From assembly GCA_005779395.1 (NCBI GenBank), contig SXJP01000030.1, positions 1-39,278 on the forward strand: a stretch of DNA of 39,278 bases, given 5' to 3'. A program made the translations under genes and the position numbers. The notes beneath the pieces are model-generated. The model saw only the letters and a list, made by a program, of their open reading frames with translations. It was not told the origin of the DNA and did not search any database. This stretch comes from Actinomycetota bacterium. Lineage in GTDB: Bacteria > Actinomycetota > Acidimicrobiia > IMCC26256 > PALSA-610. Positions 15,391-25,077 of this stretch are shown here, piece by piece. Positions within the stretch are counted from its first letter, which is position 1; each line of letters begins with the position of its first letter.

Positions 15391-16845
15391 ATGGGCAGAA
15401 TCACAGTTGTTGGCCTCGGGCCCGGCGGCGCTGAACTGATCTTGCCAGCGTCGCGCACGGCGATCGAGTCGGCTGCGTTGCGTTTCGTGCGGACTGCCCG
15501 CCACCCTGCAGTCGATGACCTCATGGCCGAGGGCATCGAGTTCGAGAGCTTCGATCGGATCTACGAAACAGAGGCAGACCTCGAGACCGTGTACCGGACA
15601 ATCGTTGAGTCTCTGCTCGCAACTGCGGCCGATAGCGAAGCAGATGTTGTCTACGCAGTCCCAGGTAGCCCCGTTGTTGCAGAGCGCACCGTGGTCTTGT
15701 TGCGCGAACGACTCGGATCGGGCATGCGCATTATTCCGGGTATCTCATTCGCCGATCTCGCATGGGCTGTAGTCGGAGTCGACCCTCTCGGTGGAGCAAA
15801 AGTTATCGATGCACGCTCATTCGCGATTGACTCAGCAAATGTGAGTGGTCAAATGCTGATTGCTCAATGCGATAGCGAGTTTGTGCTCTCAGACGTCAAG
15901 CTCGCGCTGCTCGATGTGCTCGACGCAGAACATCGCGTGACGGTTCTGCAACGTCTCGGTCGGCACGACGAACTTGTTGTCGAACTCGCGCTCGAGGATC
16001 TCGACCGTGGCGGCTTCGAACCCGATCACCTCACCAGTATTTTCGTGGACACAGGCGAAGTCGCAGTTGGTGCCGAACTCAGCAGACTCTGGGAGATCAC
16101 GTTGCGTCTTCGTGGTCCCGGTGGTTGTCCGTGGGACCAGAAGCAGACGCATCACTCTTTGGCGAGGCATTTGCTCGAGGAGTCATACGAAGTTGTTGAA
16201 GCAATCGAACGCTTGCCAGAAGATGCTCCTGACTCCGACGAGATTCCCGAAGGTGCGTATGAGGCTCTCGCTGACGAACTTGGCGATCTCTTATTCCAAG
16301 CGATGATCCACTCTGCTCTTGCTGCAGAGGCCGGAGCATTCACAATTGGAGACGTAGCAAACGGCATCCACGACAAGCTTGTTCGGCGCCACCCGCATGT
16401 GTTTGGTGAACTCCAGCTAGACACCGCAGACGATGTGGTCCGCAACTGGGAACTAATCAAACGGGCCGAGAAGCCAGGCAAGCCCGAATCGCATGTCGCT
16501 GGAATTGCCACGACGCTTCCAGGACTCTTGCTGCTCCCGAAGCTTTTCCGCAAAGCAGTCGCCGTCGGGCTTGAGCCGGGAGCGACGGCGAGTGCCGATA
16601 TCGACGAGGCAGTGGCTAACAAAGACGTCGGTGGAATCATCGCAGCGGCCGCAGCACTTGCGTGGGATCAAGGCATAGACCCAGAGGCAGCCGTGAGGGC
16701 AACTGCGCAGGGTTACATCGCGAGATTTATTCGTATGGAACATCTCGCAGAACATGCTGGAATTGAGGTAGGTGCGGACCCGGTTGCAACATTGGGACTA
16801 TGGGAAAAGGCCGCTAAAGCTTCAGACCAAGGAATAGATTCGTGA
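15391..16845 (+). CDS. mazG: YabN-type fusion: tetrapyrrole methylase domain plus MazG nucleotide pyrophosphohydrolase
   Basis: Residues about 1-220 form a SAM-dependent tetrapyrrole-methylase-like domain (ITVVGLGPGGAELILPAS, YAVPGSPVVAERTV, RIIPGISFADLAWA). Residues about 230-470 are MazG, an all-alpha nucleoside triphosphate pyrophosphohydrolase, starting LRGPGGCPWDQKQTHHSLARHLLEESYEV. The magnesium-binding pattern EExxE (263-267) and ELGD (296-299) is intact. A second, weaker MazG-like half follows (LPKLFRKAVAVGL). MazG removes aberrant or excess NTPs. The methylase-MazG fusion is the YabN architecture of Bacillus, also found at the mfd locus; the substrate of the methylase part is unknown. 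The 484-residue length fits that architecture. Confidence 0.92.
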   Translation: MGRITVVGLGPGGAELILPASRTAIESAALRFVRTARHPAVDDLMAEGIEFESFDRIYETEADLETVYRTIVESLLATAADSEADVVYAVPGSPVVAERTVVLLRERLGSGMRIIPGISFADLAWAVVGVDPLGGAKVIDARSFAIDSANVSGQMLIAQCDSEFVLSDVKLALLDVLDAEHRVTVLQRLGRHDELVVELALEDLDRGGFEPDHLTSIFVDTGEVAVGAELSRLWEITLRLRGPGGCPWDQKQTHHSLARHLLEESYEVVEAIERLPEDAPDSDEIPEGAYEALADELGDLLFQAMIHSALAAEAGAFTIGDVANGIHDKLVRRHPHVFGELQLDTADDVVRNWELIKRAEKPGKPESHVAGIATTLPGLLLLPKLFRKAVAVGLEPGATASADIDEAVANKDVGGIIAAAAALAWDQGIDPEAAVRATAQGYIARFIRMEHLAEHAGIEVGADPVATLGLWEKAAKASDQGIDS

Positions 16846-16854
16846 CATCAGTAG

Positions 16855-18505
<1,651 letters not shown>

Positions 18506-18531
18506 TCAGAGCATTCATAGACTTAGCGTGC

Positions 18532-19011
18532 GTGGATAAGGCATCGGCACTCGACGTAGAGGAATTGCACCGCTTGTTGGGCCGGCCACCCCGCGCCAAC
18601 TTTGAGGTCGTTGTTCGGAATGGATCGCAGATCATCGTGGTGCGCAACGAACCGTTCCTCGACGACGGAACTCCCATGCCGACTCTCTATTGGCTTGTCG
18701 ACCCAGAGTTGACTCGCGCGATTTCATACCTCGAATCGCATGGTGGCGTGCGTGCCGCCGAATCGGCAGTCGATCGCGACGACCTAATCATGGCCCATAT
18801 TGCATATGCCGCTGAGCGGGACACAACTATCCCTGCGGGCCATCCCGGGCCGTTTCCATTCGGCGGTGTAGCAGGGTCGCGCAAGGGCGTCAAGTGTCTT
18901 CATGCCCACTACGCGTACTTTCTCGTTGGCGGGACTGATCCTGTAGGCGCATGGGTCCAGGCACGTCTAGATGAAAAGGCGCATGAGCACAAGAGCACGA
19001 TCGCGCGATGA
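18532..19011 (+). CDS. DUF501 domain-containing protein
   Basis: The 159-residue cytosolic protein is recognisable as DUF501 from LGRPPRANFEVVVRN near the N-terminus, PMPTLYWLVDPEL in the middle, and the Cys/His-containing GVAGSRKGVKCLHAHYAYFL at about 125-145. The frame is open far upstream, but that stretch overlaps ftsB; GTG at 18532, 26 bases after the ftsB stop, is the only start consistent with the family. Function is unknown. The gene is a regular member of the eno-ftsB-DUF501-ppx block of actinobacteria. Its stop overlaps the ppx start (ATGA). Confidence 0.85.
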   Translation: MDKASALDVEELHRLLGRPPRANFEVVVRNGSQIIVVRNEPFLDDGTPMPTLYWLVDPELTRAISYLESHGGVRAAESAVDRDDLIMAHIAYAAERDTTIPAGHPGPFPFGGVAGSRKGVKCLHAHYAYFLVGGTDPVGAWVQARLDEKAHEHKSTIAR

Positions 19012-19952
19012 CTCGTGTCGCTGCCATCGACATGGGTACAAACTCGACGCGACTTCTCATTGCCGATGTCGAAGGTCATGGTCGCGATGCGCGACTTGTC
19101 ACGATCGATCGCCGCATGACAATTACTCGCCTTGGTGCAGGTGTTGACAAGGAACGTCGTTTGCATCCTGACGCGATCAGTCGAACTCTCGCCGCACTCG
19201 GGACATACGGCGCCGCGATCAGAGCAGCGAACGTCGAGGTTGTTCGCGCAGTGGCTACGAGCGCTGCGCGCGATGCCGCGAATCGCGATGAACTATTTGA
19301 TTCCGCCTGTCAATTGCTCGGTGTTCGGCCCGAACTTATAGACGGGATCGAAGAAGCTGAACTTTCATTCCTTGGAGCTACAGCAGAACTCGACGGGAAC
19401 GGTGCCCCGTACCTCGTGGTCGACATAGGTGGCGGGAGCACAGAGTTTGTGGTCGGAGAAGCTTCGCCTAACGGTGCTGTCTCGATCGACATGGGTTGTG
19501 TCCGGCTGACAGAACAGTTTTTGCATTCTGACCCGCCGAAGGCCGAAGAATTGAGTGCGGCCATCGCTTACGTTCGCGATCAACTCGAGCGAGTAGACGT
19601 TGAGGTGCCAGGGGTATCATCTGCAAAGACCCTGATTGGTCTCGCCGGAACCGTGTCCACGATCGCGGCCGTCGAGATCGGTCTCGTCGACTACGACCGC
19701 GACCAGATACACGGTTTCAAGCTCACGCATGCTGCCGCAGAAGATGTCTTTCGTACTCTCGCAACCGAATCTGTCGCGCAACGGCGTCACAATCCAGGGC
19801 TCGACCCCGGCAGAGTTGATGTCATCGTGGGCGGTGCGATAGTGCTTGTGAGCCTGATGAGGCACTTCGGTTGCGACGAGATGCTCGTGTCGGAGTCCGA
19901 CATTCTCGATGGCATCGCGCGAACAGCCGTGGCCTCCACCCAATCCAAGTAA
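19008..19952 (+). CDS. Exopolyphosphatase / pppGpp phosphatase family (Ppx/GppA)
   Basis: The 314-residue protein is an ASKHA-fold phosphatase: phosphate-1 motif AIDMGTNSTRLLIADV (about 6-21), IDGIEEAELSF, phosphate-2 motif VVDIGGGSTEFVVG (about 139-152), and a conserved C-terminal GGAIVLVSLM. It lacks the extra C-terminal HD-like domain of the long E. coli Ppx, as is usual for the short actinobacterial forms. These hydrolyse polyphosphate or pppGpp, and the two activities cannot be separated by sequence. The ATG at 19008 overlaps DUF501. The downstream 67 bases (19953-20019) contain an A8 run but no hairpin suited to the + strand. Confidence 0.9.
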   Translation: MTRVAAIDMGTNSTRLLIADVEGHGRDARLVTIDRRMTITRLGAGVDKERRLHPDAISRTLAALGTYGAAIRAANVEVVRAVATSAARDAANRDELFDSACQLLGVRPELIDGIEEAELSFLGATAELDGNGAPYLVVDIGGGSTEFVVGEASPNGAVSIDMGCVRLTEQFLHSDPPKAEELSAAIAYVRDQLERVDVEVPGVSSAKTLIGLAGTVSTIAAVEIGLVDYDRDQIHGFKLTHAAAEDVFRTLATESVAQRRHNPGLDPGRVDVIVGGAIVLVSLMRHFGCDEMLVSESDILDGIARTAVASTQSK

Positions 19953-20019
19953 GCCATTTCGTCTTACTGATCCAAAAAAAAGGGCTTAGTCCAACCCTCG
20001 GTAGGTCGATTGAGAACTT

Positions 20020-20400
20020 GTGAATCTCAGTAAGTTTCTCCTTGCACTCGACGACCTAACTCTCGATGACATTCGGGCGTTGGCGAGCGAACTCGATGCG
20101 ATGGTCGCGAACGCTGCAGAAGAAGTCGAGGTAACTCGCTCGTATCTGAGAATCGAGTCGATTCTGCGTCATGAACACAAAGTGAGAGAGGCCGCACACG
20201 CAAGTCATCGTGCTGCTGAAGCGATCGTCGCTGTTGCAACACGTTGTGGTGCTGACCTGCCCGACTCGACGGTGACACGAGTGGCACGCGCCGCGGCAAC
20301 TATTGCGCGTGGACTTGTCGTCGAAACGCAGGCAGCGCCCGAAGTTGCCTTCTTGTTGCAGGGGTTTGCCCATACGCGACCTGTTTCAGTTCTCGTCTGA
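20020..20400 (+). CDS. Unknown conserved-looking helical protein, 126 aa
   Basis: I do not recognise this protein. It is 126 residues, predicted mostly alpha-helical from its composition (ALDDLTLDDIRALASELDAMVANAAEEVEV, then long Ala/Arg-rich helices). It has no signal peptide, membrane segment or metal-binding Cys/His cluster. Codon usage (frequent third-position G/C, Ala/Val/Arg rich) matches neighbours, supporting a real gene. The GTG at 20020 is the first start and has GGTAGG about 15 bases upstream. It precedes the HDOD gene by about 120 bases on the same strand and may belong to the same signalling group. The gap 20401-20525 holds no feature that I can identify. Confidence 0.6.
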   Translation: MNLSKFLLALDDLTLDDIRALASELDAMVANAAEEVEVTRSYLRIESILRHEHKVREAAHASHRAAEAIVAVATRCGADLPDSTVTRVARAAATIARGLVVETQAAPEVAFLLQGFAHTRPVSVLV

Positions 20401-20525
20401 GCCGCATCCGCCGAAACATTTCGTGCAACGTCGATATCTCCTCTAGGCAGCGCGCAAGCGTGCCGATGCATGTGTCACTCCTTCGACCACTAAGGGTTGT
20501 GGGTGCCTGATAAGCGGCGGTGGGA

Positions 20526-21332
20526 ATGAAATTCAGCGAGGAACTACTGCGCCTACCGACGCAACCAGCGACGGCCGAACTCGTATTGCGACTCGTTGCG
20601 GATCCGAACGCGAGCACGGTGCAGTTGTCTCGCGCAGTCGAAACTGACCCCGCGCTTGCAGCGCGCGTAATTCGGCTAGCTAACTCTCCGTACTACGGCG
20701 CGCCGCGCCGAGTTTCGAACGCTCAACACGCCATCGTGCTGTTAGGCCGAGATACGGTCTCTGGTGTCGCTGCTAGCGCAGCATGCAGTTTGTTGTCCGA
20801 ACAGGCTGACTCTGGCCCGACAGACTTTTGGAGTCACGCCCTCGCTACTGGCGCCGCTGCCTCAGTGGTGGCGACACGCCTTGGCCTATCTCCAGCCGAC
20901 GCATTTAGTGCGGGTCTCTTGCATGACTTGGGCGCTGTGCTCTTCCACCGACGTGACGCTGAAGCGTTCGCTCGTATCCAACATAAAAAGTCGATGTCGC
21001 AGATAGTCGCCGCTGAGATCGAAACATTTGGAATGACCCACGCGCAAGCTGGAGCTGCAGCGATGGAAGCTTGGGGATTTCCACCAGCATTTGTTGAAGC
21101 TGTCGCATTGCATCAACACGGAGTTGAGGAACCAGTTTTTGCGCTTGGCCGCGTAGTACAACTAGGCGAAGCTCTCGCTTTAGACATCGAGCCTTTGCAA
21201 GGGTACCCAGGTCGCGCGAACCTCTTGACCTTGTTGCGCTCTGTCCAACTAGGCCCGAATGACATCGAAGAATTGCGCGCAGATACCGAACTCATCCTCG
21301 ATCGACTCGCCGACCAGTTAGAAGCGGCGTGA
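20526..21332 (+). CDS. HDOD domain protein
   Basis: The 268-residue protein is a single HDOD domain, a catalytically uncertain relative of HD phosphohydrolases used in bacterial signalling and often near cyclic-di-GMP enzymes. Signatures are LPTQPATAELVLRLVADPNAS at the N-terminus, LAARVIRLANSPYYGAPRRVSNAQHAIVLLGRDTV (about 45-80), SAGLLHDLGAVLF and AMEAWGFPPAFVEAVALHQH. There is no GGDEF, EAL or receiver domain in the same chain. ATG at 20526 is chosen; a GTG two codons earlier at 20520 is possible. It ends 4 bases before the diguanylate cyclase, so the two form an operon. Confidence 0.88.
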   Translation: MKFSEELLRLPTQPATAELVLRLVADPNASTVQLSRAVETDPALAARVIRLANSPYYGAPRRVSNAQHAIVLLGRDTVSGVAASAACSLLSEQADSGPTDFWSHALATGAAASVVATRLGLSPADAFSAGLLHDLGAVLFHRRDAEAFARIQHKKSMSQIVAAEIETFGMTHAQAGAAAMEAWGFPPAFVEAVALHQHGVEEPVFALGRVVQLGEALALDIEPLQGYPGRANLLTLLRSVQLGPNDIEELRADTELILDRLADQLEAA

Positions 21333-21336
21333 CAGC

Positions 21337-22752
21337 ATGAAGCCTCTCGAACGCCTAGCCGCGGTCCAAGCGCGTGCTCTCGAGCGACTACGCGAAGGTT
21401 CAGCCGACCGAGACTTCCTCGTGCAACTTCTAGAAAATTCGTGTTTGCTCGAGCTAGCAAAACTTGACACGAAACAGGACTTAGCAACGAATGTCCAGGC
21501 CGCCGTCGAAGTCATCTGCGCGATGTTTCCAGTCGATGGTTGTGCCGTCGTGTTCGATACAGACGATGGACGCCCCTGGGTTGTGTCTTCCGGAACGACG
21601 CCAGCCGATGAGTCTGCTCGCTACCGCGCGGACATCCTCATAGGCGGTGCGCGCGCTGGTGAATTGCGTCTTGGCAAACTCGACGCGAACCTCGATGCGC
21701 GCCGATTCACTCAAGCAGCGGCGGTGCAGTTAGCTCACTGTTTTGCCAACTCGATAGAGGCCGAGAGCTTGCGACGTTCAGCAGCCACGGCGACAGCGTC
21801 GCGCCTTGCGGCCGAGCTCGATGGTGACGGAGCAGTCGACGCCATCGGCGCGATCGTGCAACAACTCGCGGCATTCCCAGGTGCGATCGCTGCTGAGTTG
21901 CTCGTCGACCACCCTGCGCTCGGCCCTCCTCTGACAGTCGCCGCAGGGAATCCTGGTGAGGTCAAGCCGGTGGTCATATCACGCGCCATTCCAGGCTCAG
22001 GGGTACTCGCAGCGAGAGTTTCGATGCGGCAGGGCTCAGCGCCACCTGATGGAGCAGTTGGCGAAGTGCTCGATCGAATCGTAGGTTCTCTCGAAAGAAT
22101 TTCGCGCGAGCAACGGTTGCTTCGCGAGGTTGAAACCGATCCGCTTACAGGGCTGGGGAACCGTCGCCGACTAGACCACGCTCTAGAAGTCGCGATTTCA
22201 CGTGCGCGTCGTTACGGCGAACACGTCACGGTATTACTCGTCGATTTCGATGGCTTCAAGGGTGTGAATGACACGCTTGGTCATGAGGCCGGAGATCTAG
22301 TGCTGCAAAGTGCGGCTGCAGCGGCTCGTAGCGTCACCCGCGGCTACGACGAAGTGGTGAGGCTCGGAGGCGATGAGTTTGTTGTGCTCTCCTCGTCGAC
22401 CGAACTTTTCGGCGCACTCGCATTAGCCGAAAGTTTGAGAACGAGCATTGCCGAAGCGGCAAGTGGCGTGTTGCCCCTTGACAGGAGCATCACAGTTTCG
22501 ATCGGAATCGCGCTGTATCCAGATTCGGCGCTCGATGCCGATGCGCTGATGCGCGCAGCCGACGGTGCCTTGTATGAGGCTAAGGCCGCGGGCAAGAACT
22601 GCGCTTCTGTAGCGCCAGTGGCTGGTCTCGGACCAGCAGAAGCCACGGAGTTCGTCCCGAGTAGCGATCGCACTGGTGTGGTCATCGACGGGGTCGCTGC
22701 GTTCGCGACGCGTGCGCGCAGGCGGGGTTCGTGGCGTCGTCAGAATTCTTGA
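21337..22752 (+). CDS. Diguanylate cyclase with GAF-like sensor region
   Basis: The 471-residue soluble protein makes cyclic-di-GMP. The C-terminal GGDEF domain (about 268-430) has DPLTGLGNRRRLD, LLVDFDGFKGVNDTLGHEAGD, an intact GGDEF at 344-348, and SIGIALYP. The product-inhibition site RxxD is present as RGYD (335-338), exactly five residues before GGDEF. The N-terminal part (about 45-260) looks like one or two GAF-type modules (DGCAVVFDTDDGRPWVVSSG; later PGAIAAELLVDHPALGP), so it probably senses a small molecule or partner. A basic tail (RRRGSWRRQ) ends the protein. It is cotranscribed with the HDOD gene and converges on orn. Confidence 0.92.
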   Translation: MKPLERLAAVQARALERLREGSADRDFLVQLLENSCLLELAKLDTKQDLATNVQAAVEVICAMFPVDGCAVVFDTDDGRPWVVSSGTTPADESARYRADILIGGARAGELRLGKLDANLDARRFTQAAAVQLAHCFANSIEAESLRRSAATATASRLAAELDGDGAVDAIGAIVQQLAAFPGAIAAELLVDHPALGPPLTVAAGNPGEVKPVVISRAIPGSGVLAARVSMRQGSAPPDGAVGEVLDRIVGSLERISREQRLLREVETDPLTGLGNRRRLDHALEVAISRARRYGEHVTVLLVDFDGFKGVNDTLGHEAGDLVLQSAAAAARSVTRGYDEVVRLGGDEFVVLSSSTELFGALALAESLRTSIAEAASGVLPLDRSITVSIGIALYPDSALDADALMRAADGALYEAKAAGKNCASVAPVAGLGPAEATEFVPSSDRTGVVIDGVAAFATRARRRGSWRRQNS

Positions 22753-22777
22753 CCTGTCAGGCGAGCGCAAGGCGCCG

Positions 22778-23371
22778 CTATTTGAGAATTGTTTCTCGGT
22801 AATAGACAAGTTCGGCGATCGATTCTTTGATGTCGTCGAGCGCTCGATGTGACTCCGACTTGCCTGGCCGACCGCGAAACTCATCTGGATACCAGCGTCG
22901 GCACAATTCTTTGAAACTAGAAACGTCGATGCTCCTGTAGTGCAGGTACTCGTCGATTTCTAGAAGGTATGCGGCCATGAATCGCCGGTCCATCCCGATG
23001 CTGTTCCCACACACAGGTGCAGTCCGCGGTTTGGTGACCCGTTCGCGTATGTAGCGCATGACAAGTTTGCTGGCAACTTCGATGGTGAGCGTTGAGACAG
23101 CGATCTGCTCTAGCAGTCCCGACCGGGTATGCATCTTGCGGACGTAGTCGTCCATCGCTGCGAGGTCGGTGTCGGACGCATGGATTACGAGATCTATGCC
23201 GTCGTCTATCAGGTTTAGTTCCGAGTCGGTGATGAGAACTGCTATCTCGACGATTTTGTGCCGACTCGGATCGAGTCCTGTCATCTCCAAGTCGATCCAC
23301 ACGAGACGGTCGTCTGAGGTAGGTAACGCGCGTTTCGCGGGGCGGCTCTGGTTGTCGTTTTGGTCTTGCAC
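22778..23371 (-). CDS. orn: Oligoribonuclease
   Basis: Orn degrades 2-5-mer RNAs and also the pGpG made from cyclic-di-GMP. The 197-residue protein is a DEDDh exonuclease: WIDLEMTGLD with Asp27 and Glu29, CGNSIGMDRRFM with the third Asp, and ESHRALDDIKESIAEL with the catalytic His and last Asp. The GTG at 23369-23371 gives an N-terminus about a dozen residues longer than E. coli Orn. An AGGAG on the - strand ends immediately before this GTG, too close for normal use, so the real start or a leaderless mode is uncertain. Its stop is 25 bases from the stop of the convergent diguanylate cyclase. Confidence 0.96.
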   Translation of the reverse strand: MQDQNDNQSRPAKRALPTSDDRLVWIDLEMTGLDPSRHKIVEIAVLITDSELNLIDDGIDLVIHASDTDLAAMDDYVRKMHTRSGLLEQIAVSTLTIEVASKLVMRYIRERVTKPRTAPVCGNSIGMDRRFMAAYLLEIDEYLHYRSIDVSSFKELCRRWYPDEFRGRPGKSESHRALDDIKESIAELVYYRETILK

Positions 23372-23418
23372 TCCTAGAAGCTACAGCCACGGTTGTTGAC
23401 TGCTCGCTAGCCTGTCGC

Positions 23419-24033
23419 GTGGTGGACAGCAATTTTGATGGGCTCGAACTTGTTGCTCGTCGCGTGGTCTTGCGTCCACTCACGATTGCCGATTTCGATG
23501 CATGGAGCGAGGTCCGGCTTCGTTGCAGCGAATGGCTCGAGAAATGGGAACCATTACCAGAGGCGGGTAGCGCTGACCCCGCCCGCGACAAAGACGCTTA
23601 TCGGATTCGTTGCGGGTCATGGGACCGCCAACGGCACTTCGATGCTGCACACGGTTTTGGAATGTTTCTCCGAGCAGACGGTCGGTTCGCTGGCGAGGTG
23701 AGCCTCGGATCGGTACAGCGCGGACCGTTTTCATCTGCTTACGCCGGCTATTGGATCGATGAGGCGCTCGCTGGAAACGGCTATGTCGCCGAAGGTGTTG
23801 TCGCTCTATTGCGGTACGGCTTCGAGTCGCTCAACCTTCACCGCATTGAAGCAGCGATAGTGCCGCGGAACTTGAGTAGCCGCAGAGTGGTAGAGAAGAT
23901 TGGACTCAGAGAAGAAGGCACGTCGTTAGGCTTTTTGCAGATCCGGGGTGTGTTCGAAGACCACGTTCGTTACGCAATCACATCTGAAGAGTGGGACGCG
24001 CGCGCAGACGAGTTATCGAAACTTTGGCTTTAG
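23419..24033 (+). CDS. GNAT N-acetyltransferase, RimJ/RimL type
   Basis: The 204-residue protein has the GNAT fold of the RimJ/RimL group, which acetylate N-terminal residues of ribosomal proteins or other amines. It shows LVARRVVLRPLTIADFDAW at the N-terminus, the acetyl-CoA loop region GYWIDEALAGNGYVAEGVVALL (about 110-131), and NLSSRRVVEKIGLREEG near 155-171. Two tandem GTG codons at 23419 and 23422 can start it. The start is 47 bases from the divergent orn start. It ends 6 bases from the convergent SDR gene. The true substrate is unknown. Confidence 0.88.
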   Translation: MVDSNFDGLELVARRVVLRPLTIADFDAWSEVRLRCSEWLEKWEPLPEAGSADPARDKDAYRIRCGSWDRQRHFDAAHGFGMFLRADGRFAGEVSLGSVQRGPFSSAYAGYWIDEALAGNGYVAEGVVALLRYGFESLNLHRIEAAIVPRNLSSRRVVEKIGLREEGTSLGFLQIRGVFEDHVRYAITSEEWDARADELSKLWL

Positions 24034-24039
24034 GTACTG

Positions 24040-25074
24040 CTACTCGCGACGTGCCACAGCTGGCGAGTGTCGGAAGAAATCTTCGACCTCTCGCTCGTAA
24101 CGGTACGCAGGGGAGTTGGTTCCAACAGTTCGCTTCAAGCGGATGCCCTGAGCGAACGCTTCGATAGTGCCTGCTGTGCTGTAGCGATATCTGAAGCCAG
24201 CCTTCTTATAGCGGCGGTTGTCTAGGCCCCGACCGAAACGTAAGAGGTCGAGCATCTCCGGTGGAAGGTTGACGATGCCAAGCATCCGTAATGGCTCGGC
24301 AGCGAAGTTGGTCAATATCGGTGGGAGCGGGATACGTCGCTTGCCAACGATTTTGCATACCTCACTCCATGGGATGTTGCCATCGCCAGCGACATTGAAT
24401 ACGCCGGGAACATCGTGGCCCGTCGCGTACATCAGCGCACCGACGACATCAGCTTCGTGAACGAACTGCAAACGTGGGTCGAAACCAAGTATCTCTGGCA
24501 CTACCGCCAAGCGGAGGGCTTGAGAGAATGGCGAGTCGAGGTGGTCTCCGAGGACGTTCGCGAAGCGCAACAAGTTGACCGAGATATGTGGGTTGTCAGA
24601 AGCGAAGTCACGCAAGAAAGATTCGACCTCTACTAGTGATCGCTCGACATTGGTTCGCGGGCTAACGAGGCGGTGCGCGTCTTCGCGGAAGAAATACGGG
24701 TCGTGGCTACTAGCGCCATATATAAGGCCACTGCTCTTGACGATGACCTTGCGGACGGGACTACCTGGCATGCCAGCGGCCGCGAGCAGGTTCATCGTGC
24801 CGATCACGTTGATCTCGTGCAGTGTCCTACCGCTGACACGAGTTGAGTCGACAATCAAGTGAGTGTGAAGAATCGTGTCGACCTGCGTTGCCTTCACAAT
24901 GCGTTGCAGAATCGAGTAAGACGAGTCGGCGCGAACGAACTCAGTGCGCTCTAGAGGTACGCGAGGTTCTTTGGTGTCAAGACCGACGATTACTTCAACG
25001 TCCTCGCGCGCTTCGAGAGTTTGCGCTAGGCGGCCTCCCCAGAATGTTGATAGGCCAGTGACGAGAACTCGCAT
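24040..25074 (-). CDS. NAD-dependent epimerase/dehydratase family protein, GalE2 (Rv0501)-like
   Basis: The 344-residue protein is an extended short-chain dehydrogenase. The nucleotide loop reads VTGLSTFWGGRLA instead of TGxxGFxG, with Thr in place of the middle Gly. The active-site region is KSSGLIYGASSHDPYFFREDA. From memory it resembles mycobacterial GalE2 (Rv0501) in the segments NVxGxxxLxAA and LLRFANVxGxxxDSxxS...LQFVHExDxxGAL. That protein lies next to an acyltransferase (Rv0502), as here. Activity on sugars is not proven for this branch. It follows the acyltransferase gene by 3 bases, so they form an operon. ATG at 25074. Confidence 0.85.
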   Translation of the reverse strand: MRVLVTGLSTFWGGRLAQTLEAREDVEVIVGLDTKEPRVPLERTEFVRADSSYSILQRIVKATQVDTILHTHLIVDSTRVSGRTLHEINVIGTMNLLAAAGMPGSPVRKVIVKSSGLIYGASSHDPYFFREDAHRLVSPRTNVERSLVEVESFLRDFASDNPHISVNLLRFANVLGDHLDSPFSQALRLAVVPEILGFDPRLQFVHEADVVGALMYATGHDVPGVFNVAGDGNIPWSEVCKIVGKRRIPLPPILTNFAAEPLRMLGIVNLPPEMLDLLRFGRGLDNRRYKKAGFRYRYSTAGTIEAFAQGIRLKRTVGTNSPAYRYEREVEDFFRHSPAVARRE

Positions 25075-25077
25075 CGC

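Noticed and set aside
19974..20003. Terminator after ppx (A8 run with GGG...CCC)
   Set aside because: A T-run exists only on the - strand, where no gene ends, and the stem is short with a bulge.
20401..20525. Cyclic-di-GMP riboswitch ahead of the HDOD gene
   Set aside because: The gap shows no GEMM-type conserved core or convincing paired helices by eye.
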